64,000 bases of DNA from Hyphomicrobiales bacterium. Lineage in GTDB: Bacteria; Pseudomonadota; Alphaproteobacteria; Rhizobiales; Beijerinckiaceae. Both the position numbers and the translations under genes were made by a program. The notes beneath the pieces are model-generated. The model was not told the DNA's origin, searched no databases, and saw only the letters and a program-made list of their open reading frames with translations. Positions 56,948-64,000 of the stretch are shown here, in pieces; position 1 is the first letter of the stretch; the number at the start of each line of letters is the position of its first letter. The stretch covers positions 1 to 64,000 of the forward strand of contig RXIY01000011.1 in the NCBI GenBank assembly GCA_003963405.1, read 5' to 3'.

Positions 56948-58168
56948 GTGAACGATCAGACCGTGACGCAGACGAAGCCCGATTCACAGGGCCTGCGCAA
57001 CTTCAACATCAACTTCGGCCCGCAGCATCCGGCGGCGCACGGCGTTTTGCGCCTGATCCTCGAACTCGACGGCGAAGTCGTCGAGCGCGTCGATCCGCAT
57101 GTGGGCTTCCTCCATCGCGGCACCGAGAAGCTGATGGAGGCGCGCACCTATCTCCAGAACGTGCCCTATTTCGACCGGCTCGATTACTGCGCGCCGATGA
57201 ATCAGGAGCACGCCTTCTGCCTCGCGATCGAGCGTTTGCTCGATGTGGAAGTCCCGCGCCGTGGCCAGCTCATCCGCGTCCTTTACGCGGAAATCGGCCG
57301 TCTCCTGTCGCATCTTCTGAACGTAACGTCGCAGGCGATGGACGTCGGCGCGCTCACGCCGCCGTTGTGGGGCTATGAAGAGCGCGAGAAGCTCATGGTG
57401 TTCTATGAGCGCGCTTCCGGCGCCCGCATGCACGCCAACTACTTCCGTCCGGGCGGCGTCGCGCGCGATCTGCCGGACGAGCTCGTCGAGGACATCGGCG
57501 CCTTCTGCGATCCCTTCCTGAAGGTGTGCGACGATCTCGAGGAGCTTTTCATCGAGAACCGCATCTTCAAGCAGCGCAACGTCGACATCGGCGTCATTTC
57601 GCTCGAGGACGCCTGGAAATGGGGATTTTCGGGCGTGATGGTCCGCGGCTCCGGCGCGGCCTGGGATCTGCGCAAGGCGCAGCCCTATGAGTGTTACGAG
57701 GAGATGGAATTCGACATCCCCGTCGGAAAGAACGGCGATTGCTACGACCGGGCCGTCATCCGCATGGAGGAGATGCGTCAATCGACGTTCATCATGAAGC
57801 AGTGCGTCGAGAAGCTGATGCGCGCCGACGGCCGCGGCCCGGCGCTGACGCCGAACCACAAGATCACGCAGCCTTCGCGCGGCGAGATGAAGCGCTCCAT
57901 GGAGGCGCTCATCCATCACTTCAAGCTCTTCACCGAGGGCTTCCACGTACCGGCCGGCGAGGTCTACGCCGCGGTCGAGGCGCCCAAGGGCGAATTCGGC
58001 GTCTATCTCGTGTCAGACGGCGGAGACAAGCCTTACCGCTGCAAGATCCGCGCGCCGGGCTTCGCGCATCTCGCGTCCATGGATTTCATGTGCAAGGGCC
58101 ACATGCTCGCCGACGTCTCGGCGATCTTGGGCTCGCTCGATATCGTCTTCGGGGAGGTCGATCGCTAA
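56948..58168 (+). CDS. nuoD: NADH-quinone oxidoreductase subunit D
   Basis: A 406-residue (49-kDa type) subunit forming the quinone site with NuoB. It has [24 protein letters not shown] with the quinone-site His, the helix [14 protein letters not shown] and the C-terminal [42 protein letters not shown]. The GTG start follows GAGGCGG. The stop overlaps nuoE by one base (TAATG). Confidence 0.98.
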   Translation: MNDQTVTQTKPDSQGLRNFNINFGPQHPAAHGVLRLILELDGEVVERVDPHVGFLHRGTEKLMEARTYLQNVPYFDRLDYCAPMNQEHAFCLAIERLLDVEVPRRGQLIRVLYAEIGRLLSHLLNVTSQAMDVGALTPPLWGYEEREKLMVFYERASGARMHANYFRPGGVARDLPDELVEDIGAFCDPFLKVCDDLEELFIENRIFKQRNVDIGVISLEDAWKWGFSGVMVRGSGAAWDLRKAQPYECYEEMEFDIPVGKNGDCYDRAVIRMEEMRQSTFIMKQCVEKLMRADGRGPALTPNHKITQPSRGEMKRSMEALIHHFKLFTEGFHVPAGEVYAAVEAPKGEFGVYLVSDGGDKPYRCKIRAPGFAHLASMDFMCKGHMLADVSAILGSLDIVFGEVDR

Positions 58169-58776
58169 TGTCCGTCCGTCGTCTCGCCGAGCAACAGCCC
58201 GAGAGCTTCGAGTTCACGCCTGAAAACAAGGCCTGGCTCGAAAAGCAGATCGCCAAATATCCCGATGGCCGCCAGGCCTCCGCAGTTGTGCCGGCCCTGT
58301 GGCAGGCGCAGAAACAGAACAACTACTGGCTGCCGCAAAAGGCGATCGAGAAGGTCGCCGAGACGCTCGGCATGCCGAAGATTCGCGTGCTCGAGGTCGC
58401 GACCTTCTATACGATGTTCAACCTCGCGCCGGTTGGGAAGTTCTACATCCAGCTCTGCGGCACGACGCCCTGCATGCTCTGCGGCTCGGACGATCTCATC
58501 AGGGTGCTCGAGCGCCGTGTCGGTCCGCAGCGCACGGTCACGGCGGACGGCATGTTCTCCTGGCTTGAGGTCGAGTGCCTCGGCGCCTGCTGCAATGCGC
58601 CGATGGTGCAGATCAACGACGACTATTACGAGGACCTGACCGCCGAGAACTTCGAAAAGCTGCTGGACGATCTCGCGGCCGGCCGCCCCGTCAAGACCGG
58701 CTCTCAGAAGGGTCGCGTTTCCTCGGAGCCCGAGGGCGGGCTGACGAGCCTGACCTCGCTCTACGGCCAGAAATAA
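58168..58776 (+). CDS. nuoE: NADH-quinone oxidoreductase subunit E
   Basis: A 202-residue thioredoxin-like subunit with the [2Fe-2S] cluster N1a: the four Cys are in CGTTPCMLCG and ECLGACCNAPM. The C-terminal extension of about 40 residues (GRPVKTGSQKGRVSSEPEGG) is usual in alphaproteobacteria. It starts on the last base of the nuoD stop. Confidence 0.97.
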   Translation: MSVRRLAEQQPESFEFTPENKAWLEKQIAKYPDGRQASAVVPALWQAQKQNNYWLPQKAIEKVAETLGMPKIRVLEVATFYTMFNLAPVGKFYIQLCGTTPCMLCGSDDLIRVLERRVGPQRTVTADGMFSWLEVECLGACCNAPMVQINDDYYEDLTAENFEKLLDDLAAGRPVKTGSQKGRVSSEPEGGLTSLTSLYGQK

Positions 58777-58794
58777 GCGGAGGGGAAAGACAAC

Positions 58795-60099
58795 ATGCTC
58801 TCCGATTCAGATCGTATTTTTACCAACCTTTACGGCCTCGGCGACCGCTCGCTGGCGGGCGCCCGCGCGCGGGGACAGTGGGACAACACCAAGGCGCTGC
58901 TCGCCAAGGGGCGCGACAGGATCATCGAAGAGGTGAAGGCGTCGGGCCTGCGTGGCCGCGGCGGCGCGGGTTTTTCGACGGGCCTGAAATGGTCCTTCAT
59001 GCCCAAGGACGTCGATCCCAAGCGGCCGCATTATCTCGTCATCAACGCGGACGAGTCCGAACCGGGCACCTGCAAGGACCGCGAGATCATGCGCAACGAC
59101 CCGCATACGCTGGTGGAGGGCGCGCTCGTCGCGAGCTACGCCATGGGTGCGCACGCCTGCTACATCTACGTGCGCGGCGAATTCATCGCCGAGCGCATCG
59201 CCCTGCAGAAGGCGGTCGACGAAGCCTATGAGGCGAACCTCATCGGCAAGAACAATATTCACGGCTATCCCTTCGATCTCTACGTGCATCACGGCGCAGG
59301 AGCTTATATCTGCGGCGAGGAGACGGCGCTCATCGAGAGCCTCGAAGGCAAGAAGGGCATGCCGCGCCTGAAGCCGCCGTTTCCGGCCAATGTCGGCCTT
59401 TACGGTTGCCCGACGACGGTCAACAACGTCGAGTCGATCGCGGTCGTGCCGACGATCCTGCGCCGCGGTCCCGGCTGGTTCGCCGGCATCGGCAAGCCCA
59501 ACAATACGGGTACCAAGCTTTTCTCGATCTCCGGGCACGTCAACCGCCCCTGTAACGTCGAAGAAGCCATGTCGATCCCCTTCCGCGAGTTGATCGATAC
59601 GCATTGCGGCGGCATAAGGGGCGGCTGGGACAATCTGCTTGCGGTCATTCCCGGCGGCTCGTCGGTGCGCTGCGTTCCGGCGGATCAGATCATCGACTGC
59701 CCGATGGATTTCGACAGCCTCGTGAAACTGGGCTCGGGCCTCGGCACGGCGGCGGTGATCGTCATGGACAAGTCCACGGACATCATTCGCGCCATTGCGC
59801 GCCTCGCCTATTTCTACAAGCACGAGAGCTGCGGCCAGTGCACGCCCTGCCGCGAGGGCACGGGCTGGATGTATCGCGTCGTTCAGCGCATGGTGGAAGG
59901 CCGCGCCCACAAGCGTGAAATCGACATGCTCTTCGACGTGTCGAAACAGATCGAGGGTCACACCATCTGCGCGCTGGGCGATGCAGCCGCCTGGCCGATC
60001 CAGGGCCTCATCATGCATTTCCGTGACGTGATCGAGCAGCGCATCGATCAGTATACGGCGAATCCGCATCCGGAGCCCGTGCGCGAGGCGGCGGAGTGA
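58795..60099 (+). CDS. nuoF: NADH-quinone oxidoreductase subunit F
   Basis: A 434-residue NADH-oxidising subunit with FMN and cluster N3. The NADH/FMN loops are [31 protein letters not shown] and [16 protein letters not shown]. The [4Fe-4S] ligands are in [12 protein letters not shown], with a fourth Cys in [23 protein letters not shown] precedes ATG 58795. Confidence 0.98.
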   Translation: MLSDSDRIFTNLYGLGDRSLAGARARGQWDNTKALLAKGRDRIIEEVKASGLRGRGGAGFSTGLKWSFMPKDVDPKRPHYLVINADESEPGTCKDREIMRNDPHTLVEGALVASYAMGAHACYIYVRGEFIAERIALQKAVDEAYEANLIGKNNIHGYPFDLYVHHGAGAYICGEETALIESLEGKKGMPRLKPPFPANVGLYGCPTTVNNVESIAVVPTILRRGPGWFAGIGKPNNTGTKLFSISGHVNRPCNVEEAMSIPFRELIDTHCGGIRGGWDNLLAVIPGGSSVRCVPADQIIDCPMDFDSLVKLGSGLGTAAVIVMDKSTDIIRAIARLAYFYKHESCGQCTPCREGTGWMYRVVQRMVEGRAHKREIDMLFDVSKQIEGHTICALGDAAAWPIQGLIMHFRDVIEQRIDQYTANPHPEPVREAAE

Positions 60100-60136
60100 T
60101 TATGAACCAGCGCATCACGACTTCGGAGAGAGCGAA

Positions 60137-62197
60137 GTGACAAAGATTCTCGTCGACGGCGTCGAAGTGGACGTTCCGGGAGAGTTCACGCTTCTCCAGG
60201 CATGCGAGCAGGCGGGCGCTGAGGTGCCGCGCTTCTGCTACCATGAGCGCCTGTCCATTGCGGGCAACTGCCGCATGTGCCTCGTCGAGGTGAAGGGCGG
60301 TCCGCCCAAGCCGCAGGCGTCCTGCGCGATGTCGGTCAAGGACCTGCGTCCCGGCCCGAACGGCGCGCCGCCGGAAGTTCTCACCAAGTCGCCCATGGTG
60401 AAGAAGGCCCGCGAAGGCGTCATGGAGTTCCTGCTCGTCAACCATCCGCTCGACTGCCCGATCTGCGATCAGGGCGGCGAGTGCGATTTGCAGGACCAGG
60501 CGCTGGCCTTCGGCGGCGACTCTTCGCGCTTCCACGAGAACAAGCGCGCGGTAGAGGACAAATATATCGGCGTCCTCGTCAAGACCGAGATGAACCGCTG
60601 CATCCACTGCACGCGCTGCGTCCGCTTCACGGCGGAAGTCGCGGGCACCGGTGACATGGGCGCCATCGGCCGTGGCGAGGATATGGAGATCACGACCTAT
60701 CTTGAAAGCGCCATGACTTCGGAGCTTCAGGGCAATGTCGCCGATCTCTGCCCCGTCGGCGCGCTGCTGCCGAAGCCCCAGAGCTTCCGTGCGCGTCCGT
60801 GGGAATATCAGAAGACCGACACCATCGACGTCATGGACGCGCTCGGCTCGTCTATCCGCGTCGATTCACGCGGCCGGGAGGTCATCCGCATTCTGCCGCG
60901 CGTCAACGATCTTGTGAATGAGGAGTGGATCTCCGACAAGACGCGCCAGATTGTCGATGGGCTGAAGACCCAGCGCCTGGATCGTCCCTATGTGCGCGTG
61001 AATGGCCGGCTGCGTCCCGCGACGTGGCAGGAGGCTTTCGAAGCCATAGCCGCCAAACGCAAGACGACGGCCCCCGCCCGCACGGGCGCGCTGGTCGGCG
61101 ATCTCGCCGCCGCCGAGGAGATTTTCGCGCTCAAGCTGCTGATGCAGCAGCTCGGCTCGCCGAACATCGACTGCCGTCAGGATGGCGCCAGGCTCGATCC
61201 GAAGTTCGGCCGCGCCTCCTACATCTTCAATTCGACAGTCGCCGGCATCGACCATGCGGATGCGTTGCTGATCGTCGGCTCCAATCCGCGCAAGGAATCG
61301 CCGGTCCTCAACGCACGCATCCGCAAGCGCTGGCTCAAGGGCGACTTCAAGATCTCGCTCATCGGCGAAAAAGCGGATCTTACCTACGATTACGACTATC
61401 TCGGAGCCGGCGCCGACTCACTCCTGCGGTTCATTCAGGAAGGCAAGCCGGTCGGCAAGCTCCTGGTGATTGTCGGGCAGGGCGCCATTTCGCGCCCCGA
61501 CGGCGACGCCATTCTCGCACTCGCCGCCCAGGCGGCGCAGAAGCTCGGTGGCGTGAGCGATGGATGGAACGGCTTCTCCGTTCTGCATACGGCCGCGTCC
61601 CGCGTCGGCGCGCTGGATCTCGGGTTCACGCCGGCGGCAGGCGGTCTCGACGCCCAGGCCATGGCGAAGGTGGGCGCCGTGGACTTGCTGTTCAACCTCG
61701 GCGCCGATGAAATCGCGATCGAACCTGGCGCTTTCGTCGTCTATATCGGCACGCACGGGGATCGTGGCGCGCATCGCGCCGATGTGATCCTTCCCGGCGC
61801 CGCCTATACAGAGAAATCGGGGCTCTACGTGAATACCGAGGGTCGCGTGCAGCTCACGTCGCGCGTGGTCTTCCCGCCAGGCGAGGCGCGTGAAGACTGG
61901 GCCATTCTGCGCGCGCTGTCGGCGGTTGTGGGCCAGGCGCTGCCTTTCGATTCGCTCGCCGAACTGCGCAAGAAGCTCGTCGTGGCTCACCCGCATTTCG
62001 CCCGCATCGATCAGATCGAAGCCGGACAGGCCGGAGATGTGGCAAGGCTCGCCAACCATCCGGCGGTCGCGATGAAGGATCCCTTTGTCCCCGCGATCGG
62101 CGATTTCTATCTCACCAATCCGATCGCGCGCGCCTCGGCGGTCATGGCGGATTGCTCGGCCCTCGCGCAGGGCCGGCTGAAGCAGGCGGCGGAATAG
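60137..62197 (+). CDS. nuoG: NADH-quinone oxidoreductase subunit G
   Basis: A 686-residue subunit carrying N1b, N4 and N5. The N-terminal [2Fe-2S] domain has [20 protein letters not shown] and SCAMSV; the His-ligated cluster has [19 protein letters not shown]; and N4 has [13 protein letters not shown] and [12 protein letters not shown]. The rest is the molybdopterin-oxidoreductase-like domain without cofactor. At 686 residues it is the mitochondrial-like short form, without the E. coli N7 cluster. GTG 60137 follows GAGAGCGAA. Confidence 0.97.
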   Translation: MTKILVDGVEVDVPGEFTLLQACEQAGAEVPRFCYHERLSIAGNCRMCLVEVKGGPPKPQASCAMSVKDLRPGPNGAPPEVLTKSPMVKKAREGVMEFLLVNHPLDCPICDQGGECDLQDQALAFGGDSSRFHENKRAVEDKYIGVLVKTEMNRCIHCTRCVRFTAEVAGTGDMGAIGRGEDMEITTYLESAMTSELQGNVADLCPVGALLPKPQSFRARPWEYQKTDTIDVMDALGSSIRVDSRGREVIRILPRVNDLVNEEWISDKTRQIVDGLKTQRLDRPYVRVNGRLRPATWQEAFEAIAAKRKTTAPARTGALVGDLAAAEEIFALKLLMQQLGSPNIDCRQDGARLDPKFGRASYIFNSTVAGIDHADALLIVGSNPRKESPVLNARIRKRWLKGDFKISLIGEKADLTYDYDYLGAGADSLLRFIQEGKPVGKLLVIVGQGAISRPDGDAILALAAQAAQKLGGVSDGWNGFSVLHTAASRVGALDLGFTPAAGGLDAQAMAKVGAVDLLFNLGADEIAIEPGAFVVYIGTHGDRGAHRADVILPGAAYTEKSGLYVNTEGRVQLTSRVVFPPGEAREDWAILRALSAVVGQALPFDSLAELRKKLVVAHPHFARIDQIEAGQAGDVARLANHPAVAMKDPFVPAIGDFYLTNPIARASAVMADCSALAQGRLKQAAE

Positions 62198-62207
62198 GAG
62201 CGATCAC

Positions 62208-63251
62208 GTGTCAGAATCCTGGAACGCCATTACGGCCTATCTTGCCGAGAGCCCCGTTCTGCTCGCGATCATCAAGAGCGTGCTGATCGCGGTCGTCCTG
62301 CTGATCTATGTGGCCTATGTCATTCTGGCCGACCGCAAAATTTGGGCGGCAGTGCAGTTGCGCCGCGGTCCGAACGTCGTCGGCCCCTGGGGCCTGCTGC
62401 AAAGCTTTGCAGACTTCATCAAATTCGCTCTGAAAGAACCGGTTATTCCGGATACGGCCAACAAGGGGATTTTCCTTTTCGCGCCCTTCATCATGGCGAC
62501 GCTTTCGATCGCGGCCTGGGCGGTGGTGCCGGTCGCAGACGGCTGGGTCGTCGCCAACATCAATGTTGGCATCCTCTATATCTTCGCCCTGTCGTCGCTA
62601 GGCGTCTACGGCGTGATCATGGGCGGTTGGGCGTCGAACTCGAAATATCCATTCCTGTCGGCTCTGCGCTCGGCGGCTCAGATGGTGTCCTATGAAGTCT
62701 CCATCGGCTTCGTCATCATCACAGTTCTGCTTTGCGCCGGTTCGCTGAACCTCACCGACATCGTGCGTGCGCAGGATACGCCCTACGGCATGGCCGGATG
62801 GTACTGGCTGCGCCTGTTCCCCATGTTCGTCATCTTCTTCGTCTCCGCGCTGGCGGAAACGAACAGGCCGCCCTTCGACCTCGTCGAGGCCGAGTCAGAA
62901 CTCGTCGCGGGTTTCATGATCGAATATTCGGCGACGCCTTATGTGCTGTTCATGCTCGCCGAATATGTGGCGATCGTGACCATGTGCGCACTGCTGACGA
63001 TTCTGTTCTTCGGCGGCTGGCTGCCCCCGGCGAATATCGCGCCCTTTACGTGGGTACCGGGCGTGATCTGGTTCATCCTGAAGGTGAGCTTCTTCTTCTT
63101 CTTCTTCGCCATGGTGAAGGCTTTCGTCCCGCGCTACCGCTACGATCAGCTGATGCGTCTTGGCTGGAAAATCTTCCTGCCGATCTCGCTCGCCATGGTC
63201 ATCATCGTCGCCGCCGTGTTGCAGTTCGGCGGCGCGGCAGTCGCGAGCTGA
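62208..63251 (+). CDS. nuoH: NADH-quinone oxidoreductase subunit H
   Basis: A 347-residue membrane subunit with eight helices at the base of the quinone tunnel. The conserved cytoplasmic loops are [38 protein letters not shown] and [28 protein letters not shown], rich in acidic residues used for proton coupling. GTG 62208 has AGGAG 8 nt upstream, 10 nt after nuoG. Confidence 0.98.
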   Translation: MSESWNAITAYLAESPVLLAIIKSVLIAVVLLIYVAYVILADRKIWAAVQLRRGPNVVGPWGLLQSFADFIKFALKEPVIPDTANKGIFLFAPFIMATLSIAAWAVVPVADGWVVANINVGILYIFALSSLGVYGVIMGGWASNSKYPFLSALRSAAQMVSYEVSIGFVIITVLLCAGSLNLTDIVRAQDTPYGMAGWYWLRLFPMFVIFFVSALAETNRPPFDLVEAESELVAGFMIEYSATPYVLFMLAEYVAIVTMCALLTILFFGGWLPPANIAPFTWVPGVIWFILKVSFFFFFFAMVKAFVPRYRYDQLMRLGWKIFLPISLAMVIIVAAVLQFGGAAVAS

Positions 63252-63260
63252 GGACCCGTC

Positions 63261-63749
63261 ATGAGACTAGACCAAGCCGCCAAGTCGCTTTTCCTGTCGG
63301 AGTTCGTCGGCGCCTTCCTGTTGTCGATGCGCTACTTCTTCAAGCCGAAGGCGACGATCAATTATCCGCACGAGCGTAACCCGCAGTCGCCGCGTTTCCG
63401 CGGAGAGCATGCGCTCCGTCGCTATCCGAACGGCGAGGAGCGCTGCATTGCCTGCAAGCTCTGCGAGGCCATCTGCCCCGCGCAGGCCATCACCATCGAG
63501 GCCGGTCCGCGCCGCAATGACGGCACTCGCCGGACGACGCGCTACGACATCGACATGGTGAAATGCATCTACTGCGGTTTCTGCCAGGAGGCTTGCCCGG
63601 TGGACGCCATCGTCGAGGGGCCGAACCAGGAATTCGCGACCGAGACGCGCGAGGAGCTTTACTACACCAAGGAGCGCCTGCTCGAGAACGGGGCGCGCTG
63701 GGAGCGCGAGATCGCGCGCAACATCGCGCTGGACGCGCCCTACCGGTAA
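63261..63749 (+). CDS. nuoI: NADH-quinone oxidoreductase subunit I
   Basis: A 162-residue ferredoxin-like subunit with clusters N6a and N6b: [14 protein letters not shown] and [14 protein letters not shown]. The N-terminal amphipathic helix ([24 protein letters not shown]) and the C-terminal [15 protein letters not shown] are standard. It follows nuoH by 9 nt. Confidence 0.98.
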   Translation: MRLDQAAKSLFLSEFVGAFLLSMRYFFKPKATINYPHERNPQSPRFRGEHALRRYPNGEERCIACKLCEAICPAQAITIEAGPRRNDGTRRTTRYDIDMVKCIYCGFCQEACPVDAIVEGPNQEFATETREELYYTKERLLENGARWEREIARNIALDAPYR

Positions 63750-63804
63750 CGACAGAACGCGAGCCGCGGCGGGAGCCGCGCGCTCTATACGAGAGGATGA
63801 GGCC

Positions 63805-64000
63805 GTGGCGGCTGTATTTTTCTACATCTTCGCGACGATCATGATCGCGTCGGCCTGCGTGGTGATCTTCGCACGCAATCCGGTGCATTCGGTGCTGTTT
63901 CTCATCCTCGCCTTCTGTAATGGCGCGGGGCTGTTCCTGCTGGCGCGCGCCGAGTTCCTCGCCATGATATTGATTGTGGTCTACGTCGGCGCGGTGGCGG
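63805..64000 (+). CDS. nuoJ: NADH-quinone oxidoreductase subunit J (cut by window end)
   Basis: The first 65 codons of a membrane subunit, with two hydrophobic helices and the conserved [24 protein letters not shown] followed by [19 protein letters not shown] 63805 follows AGAGGATGAG, 55 nt after nuoI. An ATG at 63797 is out of frame. The 3' part and nuoKLMN should lie beyond the window. Confidence 0.93.
   Translation, partial: MAAVFFYIFATIMIASACVVIFARNPVHSVLFLILAFCNGAGLFLLARAEFLAMILIVVYVGAVA

Overview
The window is GC-rich DNA from an alphaproteobacterium, most likely of the order Hyphomicrobiales (Rhizobiales). The grounds are the Sinorhizobium-like che operon order, a DivL-type kinase with Tyr in the H-box, a TsaE-AmgK fusion next to murU, alphaproteobacterial AddAB, an ATP12-type chaperone and a 14-subunit-type nuo operon order. 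No gene in the window fixes the genus. I see no CRISPR array, prophage or intact insertion sequence.

Region 1 (79-2888): a minus-strand isoaspartyl peptidase/asparaginase, then a soluble globin-coupled chemoreceptor on the plus strand. Region 2 (3148-11258): a chemotaxis operon in the order mcp, cheW, cheS-like STAS gene, cheY1, cheA, cheR, cheB, cheY2, cheD, cheT-like gene, close to the S. meliloti che operon. It should use two response regulators and phosphate-sink termination instead of CheZ. Region 3 (11520-20954): a second, complete chemosensory operon in the order P1-less cheA, cheR, cheB, cheW, soluble PAS receptor, cheY, and a P1-bearing CheA with a degenerate ATPase. This matches the R. 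sphaeroides cheOp3 order (cheA4, cheR3, cheB2, cheW4, tlpT, cheY6, cheA3) and implies a split kinase working in trans on a cytoplasmic array. Its cheW is broken by a 1-nt frameshift.

Region 4 (20955-22549) is a small accessory patch: a membrane-anchored Mrr-like nuclease, a small HTH protein, AT-rich DNA and two families of short tandem repeats. Region 5 (22550-34061) is mixed housekeeping: lipB, tRNA-Leu(GAG), an anchored Pro/Ala-rich protein, a polysaccharide deacetylase, mgtE, a GH25 lysozyme-like lipoprotein, rpmF, an SDR, a TerB-like protein, a SulP transporter and ahcY with a promoter overlapping a palindromic operator candidate.

Region 6 (34062-45394) is one tightly overlapping plus-strand operon: divL, tsaE-amgK, murU, addB, addA, linking cell-cycle signalling, tRNA t6A formation, muropeptide recycling and double-strand-break repair. 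Region 7 (45396-52490) is minus-strand: an AI-2E family transporter, a small secreted protein, pnp, rpsO, a sodium/solute symporter and a PNPOx-like flavoprotein. Region 8 (52607-64000) is plus-strand: an RluC-type pseudouridine synthase, an ATP12-like chaperone and nuoABC-(DUF2059)-DEFGHI-J', with nuoJ cut by the window end.
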